Source: Sipunculus nudus (lineage: Eukaryota; Annelida; Sipuncula; Golfingiida; Sipunculidae). Taken from it: a DNA stretch of 64,000 nt. Each line of letters starts with the position of its first letter. Position 1 is the stretch's first letter. Both the position numbers and the translations under genes were made by a program. Shown here in pieces: positions 23,271 to 34,200 of this stretch. The notes beneath the pieces were generated by a model that had not been told where the DNA came from, made no database searches, and saw nothing but the letters and a program-made list of their open reading frames with translations. Location: positions 50,268,124 through 50,332,123 of the forward strand of contig CM049308.1 in the NCBI GenBank assembly GCA_026874595.1. Direction: 5' to 3'.

Positions 23271-23959
23271 AAAAAGCTACATCAGTTCAACTTCAAATAA
23301 GCCCCAGGACTTTCTTATAACCAGAATGAAACTGATACTTGTTTAATTGGCACTTGGGACACGTCACATGCCGTGCAATGCATCGATTGTAATGCCATCT
23401 GCCGACAAAGTCTCTTACTACATTTGCTCCATGTCTTGTGGATACCGGTAATTGTCACACGGACAAACGACAGGCTAAGAGGGTCCCTACGTGTCTAAGA
23501 CTGCACACGCAAGACCATTTTCAATAAACACCTGTCATGGAGCACCCCCTTCTCAAATTCTTGACCAGCTGCTTGGAATCATCTGGGAAGCATATCATAG
23601 CTAGTGCTATATTGGTACAAATAATTTACTATATACATCAGATAATTATATATAGATATCCCAAGTAATATCTGAGTTTGGGTTAAACAGATAAATTAAC
23701 ATATAAAATAATCAACTCTGACTGGCTTATACAATTAGCTTGTCGGCAAGTCCCGCGAGGTGTACACCGTTCTGGACAGTAATTGGACGACTAGAACGGT
23801 GATCAATCAATCCCTCAGACTGATATATTCATTTACTTATACCTATATATATGTCACCTATACATGTACACAATTCCTCAGAACATACCACCATTACATC
23901 TTGCACGCATTGTACTCGTGCAAAACAAAAATTCTAATCTAAACATTTGTATTTTACAT
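23271..23959 (+). other. Spacer, no gene recognised
   Basis: Low-copy sequence by eye. No supported gene, RNA or repeat structure is seen. Confidence 0.55.
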
Positions 23960-24165
23960 AGAGTGTTCAAATAGTTAATACAACTTATCCGGCACTTTCC
24001 ATGACTCTTCATGGTGGTGGTGTTCGGTAGTGTCGAGAGGTACAGGAAACCCGAGCTAGCCACCGGCCTTGGACGGGCCTCCACAACCGACTCTTGTATA
24101 GCCATGCCAGGGATCGAACCCGGGTAAGCCGCGGAGTGAGAAGAGCGTCTTCCCTCTCGAATGTC
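23960..24165 (-). repeat. tRNA-derived SINE-like fragment
   Basis: On the - strand, GGTTCGATCC (complement of 24111-24120) is a canonical pol III B box within a CCGGG/CCTGG T-arm-like stem. An A-box-like GAGGGAAGACGCTC precedes it at tRNA-like spacing. About 130 bp of further sequence follows before AT-rich DNA. A functional tRNA is unlikely because no acceptor or anticodon stem could be drawn. The 3' boundary is uncertain. Confidence 0.5.
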
Positions 24166-25070
24166 CAGGTCCCAATACTTTATGTCAATTTAACAAATAT
24201 ATACGGGAAAATCCATGCACAGGGACAAATCCAGGATTTCGAAAAGGAGGGATCCAACACAAAGAGACTAACGAGAAAACTTAATATAACTTAAAACAGC
24301 ATTCCTGAGTTCTTTTTTCTCTATGTCCTCGGACTTTACTTCAGCTGAAAAAAGGGACGGTGCTCGCTTGACGGGAATGGGTGATACAGTTATTAGGGTT
24401 TTGGTGGACAAGATATGCAATCGAAAAGACATAAAATTTGTATTTTGTTTTTGTTTTTTTTCCTTGGCGCATTCCCTAATTGCCCTAAAGATTTCATGAC
24501 ATTCCATTTATGATTGCATGCGTGAGTTATGTTGTGAACATACACAAACACACACGAACGGGGACCAATGCATACCCTTCTGGTGGAGGCAATACATTTT
24601 GAACGTCCCTAGGTTTTTGACAGCTATTTCCGTTGATGATTTCGTGATTTATGTTGTGAACAAACGCACACAAACACTCACACGAACGGGAATGAAAGCC
24701 TACATCCTTATAGAGGAAATAATGCGATCTGAGTAACTTAGTTGAAACCAACCAATTATAAACATTTCAAGATAAGGTCAGTTTACTCCCGTGCCTATAT
24801 AGGCTGTGCTTCTGTATGGACCAGTCTGAGCTTTAGTTCACTATATAAAACTAAAACATGTCGAAAATGAACACTTTGATGCGGAGATACTGCTTTTGAA
24901 GTGGAGACCATACACCAACTACAATTATACCACTTGGTTATATATTTCTCATAACACTGCGCATGAAAGTGTTATGACAGCGGAACACTTATATACATGT
25001 CGGTTCTGATACAAAGTCAACAATTTGTAAAAAGAGAGAGGGGGCAAAAAACTTCATGAAATAGAGGCAC

Positions 25071-25074
<4 letters not shown>
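24166..25074 (+). other. Spacer with a diverged approximately 110-bp duplication
   Basis: Two similar stretches near 24525-24600 and 24640-24715 share TATGTTGTGAACA, CACACAAACAC and CACGAACGGG. Otherwise nothing is recognised. Confidence 0.5.

Positions 25075-25139
<65 letters not shown>
25075..25139 (+). repeat. (TA)n microsatellite
   Basis: About 32 uninterrupted AT/TA dinucleotides. It lies 29 bp from the hammerhead motif. Confidence 0.97.
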
Positions 25140-25143
<4 letters not shown>

Positions 25144-25167
25144 CTCTTAAGAAAAACAACACTGTAA

Positions 25168-25215
25168 ATTCACAACAGTCTGTTTCACGGGATACGACCC
25201 GATCATCAGGTGAAT
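25168..25215 (-). ncRNA. Minimal type I hammerhead ribozyme
   Basis: Read on the - strand, the 48-nt motif has stem I ATTCAC/GTGAAT (complement of 25210-25215 and 25168-25173, 6 perfect pairs), the invariant core CTGATGA, and stem II CGGG/CCCG with a 6-nt loop. GAAA follows, then a 3-bp stem III ACA/TGT with a 3-nt loop and a U at the cleavage position. Self-cleavage would fall between the complements of 25174 and 25173. Stem II is preceded by a T-T mismatch instead of the usual G-C. The very short stem III is the form described in Penelope-like elements and retrozymes. No reverse transcriptase is visible nearby, so this is probably a remnant or a non-autonomous copy. Confidence 0.9.
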
Positions 25216-27479
25216 GCGGTTAGAATGAATCTAACGGCGCATAACGGCGTGTTTTTATATATATACCACAGATGTGAAGTGGACAGGGACAGAGCAATAC
25301 GCTGCATGCAGGGCCGGTATTGCTGGATATAGACTACCGAACGCCATTATTGGAGCCATGGAGAGTGCCTTGATTAGTTGAAATAACCATTTGTACAATC
25401 CATGTTAAATAAATATAAGTTTATATATAGAAACTGGATAATGTGGATATCCTTAAGACATATATATACCTGGAAGATAGATATGCTGGACATCATTAGG
25501 CATAAACATATATACGTGATTGACTTTTTGTCAATGAAAATTTAGCTCTTAGGCAAACAGATCTGATCTTTATAGCGTATAAGAAGGGGTTTTGTCAAGC
25601 ATTTGTTTACAAGGGCCTAGAGGCAATAACTAGTCCCCCCCCCCCCCCGGAAAAAAAGAAAAAAATGTCTTTAGCTAATAATGTGCGACATCAGTGACAC
25701 CCAAATTTCCCAAAATTTGGCGAGGGCCCCTTTCAAAGTACTTGCAGTTGCAAAATCAAAACTGGATCTGAAAAAGAAAAAAATAATGCATGATAAAAGT
25801 TTTAGTTATCAAGATGACCCTGTTTGACTGGGAGCAATGAATGATGTAATTTATAAACTGGACAGATTTGAACAAGAGACTGAGGCACAGGTTATCAAAA
25901 ATATAGATGACTTTCATGCATGGTTGTAGCCAAGAAATATGCCTGTTACATTTTATGCTATCAGTTCCTGCTGTTGCTGAAATATTTGGCACTACATTTA
26001 ACAATATATATGCAAACACCTGCAGCTTGATATCGTAAAATTCCGTGATTGGTAGGTTACGTAACATTTGAGTTTGCATGATGAAGGACCCATTTTGAAA
26101 ATAAAACATTCAAGTCACACGCATTTAATTTCCCTTGGTCTTATACTCTAATTAAGACACAGTTGACCATGATAGGAGACAAAAATTTACTTTTTTCTGA
26201 CTGGTTGAGGAATAAGCAGAAACACCATTTTAACTTACACAGAATGAGCTATTACAAGTAGTGCAAACATCACATAGCAATGAAATGATAAAACATATAT
26301 AAAAGATTTGGTATAATGACTGAACAAGTGTTCATGAAATAAAAAGGTATTAGATTTTGCACTATATATGAGACGTGTGAAATCAGAATATTCCCCGGTC
26401 AGCAAAATTCTAACTTTTGTGGAAACATCAGTCTAAAAATGATTCTATTCAATATAGTATTCATTGAATTCCCCTGGCTCCAAGGATTCCTTGCATATAT
26501 ATGATGTGAAGGCTAAAGTATTTCTATATAGTATACTGACATATCTGAAGGAAAGTGGAAAAGAACATGTTGGACCGCAGAAAGTCGTTATATATACACA
26601 GGTGAAGCCACCTGCAAGTTTAAGTCACATGGAAGTCATGTGCCGAGCAATCTGATTTGGCTACTTTTTCTTATATTGAACTAGTAAATTATAAACAAGC
26701 ATATTAAATTTATTTATGAATATCTTAATATCCAAATCGCAAATATGAATACCACGTATATATATATAAAATAGGCAACCTAAAAATAATGTGTGACACA
26801 CGTACAGGATCATGAAGTCTAAGTGTCCGCGCGCGTTGTGTCTGTCTGATCATGACCCGGATGATGCACTATGATGCAACACATAAATTAATCTATAGAT
26901 ATATATCATATTTTCTATATATATATATTGATTCATAAAAAATTTGAACCATCTTTTTTATCGCGCCGAGGCTGTTGTCTATATTTGCTTGGCCTTGGCG
27001 AGTCTAATATTGAAACAACAATATTAATAAACTTGTCTGGATCATTTGACTCGACAGGCCAAACTAGCCGGGTGTGTTTTACAGTGCTGTTTCTTTGGAT
27101 GTGACGGGACACGTGTTTATGTTTTAATACCCCCGTTACGCTGTAGTATATCAATGTCAAAACCTTCATACATGAGCAATGGCCGGCCCTCTTAGCGAGC
27201 AAAAAGAACGGAATAACGTGTTTAACAGGTGTGACATAAGCCATTTACAACTGTATGGCCACAGGCTGCTTAGTGTGACAGATAGCACACAATAATGATC
27301 TCCAGTGAGACTGGGATCGCTGTCCATGGTGTAGACATTCCAACCTCTGCAGTATTCAAGCCTGTCTGGGGCCATGTCCACGGGTGGGAGCATTAAAGGT
27401 GATTAACCACATGTTTTCATCCGTTCACACTATCTCTCTATCTTTCATATATCGGCTTATTCCTTCGAGGTGTTTATCA
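25216..27479 (+). other. Intergenic spacer upstream of MTA
   Basis: Contains a C-run near 25636 and short TA tracts near 26758 and 26920. Antisense reading frames at 25756-26109 and 26933-27393 were examined; none resembles a known protein and none has visible splice support. Confidence 0.6.
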
Positions 27480-27487
27480 TGACGTCA
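27480..27487 (+). promoter_or_regulatory. CRE palindrome TGACGTCA
   Basis: A perfect cAMP-response-element palindrome about 700 bp upstream of the MTA start codon. A second copy lies at 28012. Function is inferred from the motif only. Confidence 0.45.
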
Positions 27488-28011
27488 GGTCAGTTACCAA
27501 GGAACATAGTCTGTGCTAGTGGCGCATAAATATCAGTGGTGAACCAGTTTGAGGCCCCCGTGCACATCTATTGTACAAATCAATGCGTGCTGGGGGCTCA
27601 TGAAGGGGTTTACATCCAAACACATTACCGTGCAGGGAGCAAGCACAAAGCCGGAACGGACAGCCGTTGGGGCAAATTTTCATCCCCTTTTAGACCTCTG
27701 CCTTGTATGACAGGTCTCAATGCCACTTTCTGGTGGTTCCTGTATCGATTAGCACACCCTCTAAAATAACAGTTCAACGTGGCAATTTATTTGAGAGAGA
27801 TAGTATATATATCCAGTGATCCACCAGTTATAGGTAGTCAATTTTTAAACAGATATTAATAATTTATATTGACATTTTGGACATTTTGATGCTTTAATCT
27901 GACTTGCCGAAATTGTGAGCTCTCATTTGAGGTATTACAAGGGTGGATCGTGGAGTGACCCGCATCACCCTTGATGTGCACACTAAGGACCGAGCTGCAC
28001 CGAAGGACGCA

Positions 28012-28023
28012 TGACGTCACGTG
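28012..28023 (+). promoter_or_regulatory. MTA1: Overlapping CRE (TGACGTCA) and E-box (CACGTG)
   Basis: TGACGTCA (28012-28019) overlaps the E-box CACGTG (28018-28023), about 170 bp upstream of the MTA ATG. This is the place expected for the promoter or 5' UTR. CREB/ATF and bHLH-ZIP factors bind such sites in animals; use here is inferred. Confidence 0.5.
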
Positions 28024-28192
28024 TGAAAAGAGGAGGAAGACAGCAGACCGGGGAAATGGCGATCCATTGATCTCCAGGCATAACCCTTCGAGTTGACACC
28101 AATGTGCAAAAGATTTCTTCTGGGACATCTGTGACGCCCTGTAGGGGACTTTTTCCCGCTTCAAGTCGCGGATTTACCATTAATTCTTGAAA

Positions 28193-28220
28193 ATGGCTGC
28201 TAATATGTATCGAGTCGGAG
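28193..28220 (+). CDS. MTA1: MTA exon 1
   Basis: ATG begins MAANMYRVG plus one base of a split Asp codon; the donor is GGAG|GTATGT. The protein start equals that of vertebrate MTA proteins. An open frame continues past the donor but loses all similarity there. Confidence 0.95.
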
Positions 28221-31200
28221 GTATGTATGTACGGGATAGCGTGGATTGGGACCTTGCCTATGGCGGCAGAATATGCATTAAAGCAATATTGATAATCATT
28301 AATATATTTGGACCGCATATGTCTCCAAAATCAAGTATTTCGCAGATTATTGTAATCTTAACTTGCTGTGTAAGTTTGAAAGCCAGTTTTACAAGAAAGT
28401 TTTGAGAAATTCAGTGACATTTAGCTCGGTTCGTCAATAAGGGTTGTGATGCGGTCCGTGGTCGAATACGCAAAATTTCAGGGCGGAATATCTCAAAAAC
28501 TTCTTGTGGAAGGTCATAAAATTTTTTCATTTTTGGAAATTTAGTGCAAATGTCTCGTAGGAAATGACAAGTTTAGCATAAAATTCTCTGTTAAATTATC
28601 TAAACTTGTGACTGAGGAACTACTTTTTGTCGCTGATATATATTGCAACCCACTGGGCACAAAGACCTTTTTGTTGTTTCTTGCAGATTATGTGTTCTTT
28701 GAAACATCATCCACTGGTCCGTATCAGGTTCGTCGAATAGAAGAATTAAATAAGGTATTGTATGATAAACTACTTTTACTTTATTCCCTCGAATTTCTCA
28801 CTTTGTTGGCTGATTGGATCTTTCCAATCATGACAGATCAATATTGATTAGACCAGTAGTATTGCTGTACTGTAATACCAAGCCAGTGTGCCAGGCTGAC
28901 TGGATTGCTTATCATATTGCAGACGCCCAATGGCAATGTTGAGGCCAAGGTGATGTGCTTTTACAGAAGAAGGGATATTTCAAGTTCATTGATACTTTTA
29001 GCAGATAAACATCAAAGTGAGTACAGTTGTTTATATATTTTTTTGACACCCAATTGGTCACATGGTTGAACTTAACCCATGCTTCTCTGAGTGTTTATGG
29101 GTGGTGATGGGTGATGTGAGGTTGATAAATATCATCTCAGAGCTGTTTTATTTTACTTACAGGGTCCTGAAAAGACTTTCCAAATAGTTTCTAGTAGTAC
29201 TCTGTGAAAGTAGTCCCAGTATGGGCAAATCTGATTGGCCAAAAGCTGTGAGAGGGAATGTTGAATGAATGGTGCAGAAGTTAGACACTCCTGAAACAAC
29301 TTGCCCACAAACTTGCTGTTTTTGCAATTGCATTTGTTGTTTCTGAAGTAAAAAAATTACTTATACTTTGTCAAGAAAGCAGAGATGATGGCTATGTCCC
29401 AGGCTGAATCACATACTGCTATTTAGAAGGGCCTACACCGGGTATGACAGTGTTTATTGAAATACTATTTTGATGATGTGACCTATCAACTAAATATGTG
29501 TAGTATGGGTGAAATTTTACTTACAAAAGCAACAATTAAAAGCAACCAGAGTTACATTTTAATTTAAATTTCAACCTTCATGTATGTATGAAAATTCTAC
29601 TTTAAATCTGACTTTAACGAAGATCATCTACTTGCACATTTGGAGGATTTCCTTTTTCAGATAAAGCACTTATGAGAAATGGTGATGGTATGTGATATGT
29701 ATTTTCTGAAATCTTTTGTTATGATATTTCTTGTATGATAATTCATTAGAAGTTTCTTTTCTGTACTTAATTCCTCAAAACATGTGTATAATGACTGGAA
29801 CTGGCTATTGAGAGAAAATTAATATTAATTTCCTCCAAATGTCAGGGTCAGGTGTATGAAATCAGGTGTCAAATGTCAGATGTATGGTATTAATATTTTA
29901 TGAAAAGAGTGTCTGTAAATACTTTTATAGCCACCTGTACCAATACTGCTGCTACTTTGTGGTGATAGAACTAAATTATTATCAGAAGTGTAGCATGGCT
30001 ATATTGAAGCCTTGAAAAAGTTAGCTGTTTCAGCTAGCTGCAGGTACTTTCCTTTGATGATATCTAGTGGAACTTGATAGTTACAATTTTTATTTTAAAT
30101 TTCCTTTTAATTGTGCACACTTAGAATAATCCAAACCTTTCTGTTGTACCAGTTTATAATATAAACTTTGTATCTATTTACGTATTGATTCTTGTTGAAG
30201 CATCTCAAAGTCCTCAGTAATTAATTTGATGCTTGTGACTCTAACATTGTGTTACATCAAATAGAAGAGCCATTATAATCATTAAGTTTTGGTCATTGTC
30301 ACCAATATATTATAATATTATCAGTCATCTTGTATCTTTGGTAAATCATGCCAGCTGAAATACTGCTTAACCAGCGTGAGTTTTATCCTCCTTGTGACAA
30401 CTGCACTAATTTATTAAATAAGAGGATTTTGGAGTAAAGCTTTTGTTTTCTTGTGACTGCTTTAGTGGCTAGATGTTTGCAAGCATGCTGTTTTCTTTAC
30501 ACATAGAAACATTTTATTCTACTGCAAAGACGTGTTGTAAGTTTGTATGATTGTTCTGAATTATGTCATTTGACATTCACTTTGAAAGTTGAATTTAGTG
30601 GGACATTGAACAGTAGAGCCAGTTGTGGCTTACATGGACAAAACATTGATGACTTCATGCTCAGTCAGTTATGCAGCTCAACTTGACAAAAAGTTACCCG
30701 TCTTCGAAATTTTATTGAAAGGAGGTTGGCTGCCTTTTTAAATTTAATACACTTTCTTTAACTGTCCTTGATTTTGTTAATACTTATGAGTTATCTTGGT
30801 AATTTTGTTGGTCAGCTAAAAAAACTTTGTTTGTGCTTTTCATCTTCCAGAGAACCAATTTTTTTCCCAGTTAAGAATAGGTTGCAATAAGTTGGCTCTC
30901 TTTAGCTTTAAGTAATCATGGCGGTAATCCGAGATAAACTAGGCTTGGTTCAGTTTGAACCTGTCTCAGCTCTCAGTTATGGAAGTCAAATTTCCAACCC
31001 ACTTTCTGAAAGGAAATTGTCATTTTTATCATGATATTCACTTGTGGTAGGAATCTTTTGTAAAATAATATTCATTGAATGAAAGATAAGAAATGACAGA
31101 TGATCAATTATTAATCGTTTATTTCATGTACCGTCTATGATACCATGAAATATGCTGTATATAGGATTATACCTAAAATATTGACAGAATTCATTCAGTA

Positions 31201-34200
31201 TCACTTGTACACCATGCACAAAGGTCAAGATAATGGCCAGGTTGTTGACACTTATTCGTTGCACAACATTAAGTTTTAATGCTGATTGTTGTCTTTCTTA
31301 TATCTCTGATGGGCTAACATGACTTCTTTTGATGTTCATATATATTATGATTTGTGATCAAATATGCAACATGCATAGTTAAATCGATTATTATTATAGA
31401 CAACATCCAGTCATTGATACAATAAATTATTTGGCCCACTGCTAATAATCACATTCAGGATAAGATAGCAATGAACATGCACATAGTAAATTTTCAGGGC
31501 CCTGTTTGAAAAAAAAAGTGGGTGCTCTGTAGTAATCAACTAATCACCAGGTCTGTCCATCTGTTTTTCAACTCATTTGTTTACGGACGATATGTCTTGT
31601 TTGGATTGACCAATTGGATTCAAACTTGTTCTTATATATGACACACTGCAGTTGTGAAAATCTTTTATATTTCAGGCTTCAGCTGGTCAAACATCAGGGT
31701 CACAGGTTAAAGTAATTCATATTGTGTAAACAGATATTGATTCAGAATCAAAAACATAATGCTGTGATACTGATGGCTCGGATTAGCTCCAGCTTTACAT
31801 CATGAGAGTCCTTAATTGGATCAAACCACAACTTCTGTAATTAGGTTAATGTGACCTGTATTCTCTGAGTTTAAGACACAGCCTTCAATGCTTTAGATTG
31901 TTTTAAAATTTATACACATGATTTCAGATAAAACTCCAGTTTGCATGGATTAGTTTGCATTGAACAGTTGTGTTTACAGTTACTGATTCAGGGCAGAAAT
32001 CATTACAAGGAAACATGAAATGAGGTTATTGTGATCTATATTTTGTAAGGAAATTACAAAATACATGTGTTGAAACAGAGTTTTCTTTTACCCTTTGGTG
32101 GTAGCCTTTTTCGGTCAAAATAAAAAAAAAATCATTCAAAAGGCCAGATTTCTCAGGAACTCCTGGATTGATTTTCCAGGTATTTAGTAAGCTTATCCTG
32201 AAGAACTTCCATCTGTTGCATGAGACTGGTGTTGCTGTCCATAGTTTCTCTTTGTTCTACATTTATAGTTTTGGGGAAGGATAAGTTACATTATTTGTGA
32301 CCCATGGCAGAAGGAAGATTTCTAATAAATTTGAGGTTGTTCACAAATTGTTTTTTCAAAGGGTAACATTCGTTGATAAATTGTCTTCAAACTTTAAGCT
32401 GGAACCCTGCTGATTATAATGTAAGATCAAACTCTACAATTAACAGTACACAGGCATGTAGCAAGACTTTTTCAACAGTTTTGCTTTTTTATTCATAGTG
32501 CCACATGTACCATATGGATAGATAGTGTGGATACATGTTTCCAACTTTTTCTTGTGAATGCAGATTGCAGTGTATACAAGACCAGGCTAAGTAAAAGTGT
32601 CTTCTGCAGTGGTTGTACTGTTCACAAGGGCTACATCTCGTACGCATTATTACAATCACTCACGGAGGATTTGATGATCTGCTCGGCCAGTAGACCCATT
32701 CAGTCTGCCTGTAAACTTAAAACCAGTTCTTAAATACACTTGTAATTAGCATGAAAAGCGCATTTTTAGTCTCAATATCTGATTAGGTTATGGTGATTCT
32801 AATAAAAACTTGATCATATTGTATTTTGAGCCTTTCATTAGAAAATACACAATGACTGATTTTCACAAATATGCATTGCAAAGTCTCTGTTCAGTTACAT
32901 GCAGGGTTGGGTTTAGCTGGCTAATCCCGGTTTCAGCCATCAGCCATGGCTAAAACTGGCTAAAATATATTTTAGCAGTCTAGATTTATCCACTTTTACA
33001 GTTAAAGCCGGCTTAAAGTCTGCTAAAACTGTCAAATATTCAGTAAGAACTACTGTAGTGCTTAATTAGTTGCAAGAAAACACAAAAACAGAGTATCATG
33101 TTTATTTTTAATTAAAAAACTAAAAATCATAATGTTGATGCAGAAAATAAATAAATATATGAACACACTTAAAATCTATGGTACGTCACTGTGAGACATG
33201 GCTACAAAATCCAAATAAATGTGATATTAAACGGGTCTACATATTTGGAAATTCGTCCATACTAAGTTTTTCTCATTGACTAACCTTTGGTCCTCTCAGA
33301 ATTCTAAACATAAACACTGCCTTCTGTATATAACTAATAAACCTGGTATACCAGACATATTACCGCGGTTGGGGAGTTCTATTTACTGAGATGTGGAATG
33401 TTGGCTCATTTTATATGCTAAAAGTTAACAGAGAATATAGGTTTTCAGTGGGAAACTGTCTCAATAAAATATGTATAAATATTTTTTACATTTTTTTTTT
33501 GAGGCGCTGTGTGCTTTGCAAGAAATTCATAACCCTGTATGTTTACCTTGACGACCTGGTCAGTGATGATGTTTACTTTGCGAACTGGAATGAGATGCAG
33601 GGGGCATCAGGTTTTCAATGATATGTGACTGGATTCAATCGTTTGATGTATAAAGATTAGGTTGATGTGAGGAACATATGAAAGATTTATTAAATGTACG
33701 TTGCAAGGAAACTGTCCCTGAAGAAAGAAACAGAAATATGCATACCTCGTAAGTAGCAGAAGCGGACCCAACGGGACTCCATGCAGAGGGTCAGTATCCC
33801 ATTTTCAACCACCGCAACCTTTTATTTCATCATATCAGACAAATTCTGAGGCCCGAAACCCCCACCACCACTCCATCCCACCCCACCACTGTTCCCGAAA
33901 TTAGGACCTTGAATTAGGTTTTGTCATTAATCCTCCTGGATTGAACTCTCCATTTCAAAAAGTGAGAAATGTGTTTTTTCTCTTTTACTGACCATGCACG
34001 TGGGTGAGAGCCTTTTCAAATGCAAATACAGAAATGCTTAAATCCTTCACTGAAAGCAAGCATTATTCATATGAACAGTAGTCCTTCATTCAGAGTGTTT
34101 GAGACTGAGTAACCACAATGCACGCATTACGGTCATTGCTGAAGGCAGTTCAGCTGTAGTCGGTTGATCTAACCTCCATGCAAGTAAGTGAAACAGAAAA

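Noticed and set aside
24095-24165. Functional tRNA gene
   Set aside because: B box and T arm are good, but no acceptor or anticodon stem could be drawn; better explained as a SINE head.
25756-26109. Antisense reading frame of 117 residues
   Set aside because: Composition is hydrophobic and AT-driven with no recognisable motif; no promoter or neighbours support it.
26933-27393. Two antisense reading frames of 103 and 75 residues upstream of MTA
   Set aside because: No recognisable domain, no splice support and ordinary lengths for chance frames.
27856-28318. Antisense frames overlapping the MTA promoter and exon 1
   Set aside because: They overlap the well-supported MTA start and show no known motif.
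33391-33621. Forward reading frame inside the hAT copy
   Set aside because: No similarity to transposase or to MTA, and it lies on the strand opposite to the hAT coding relic.
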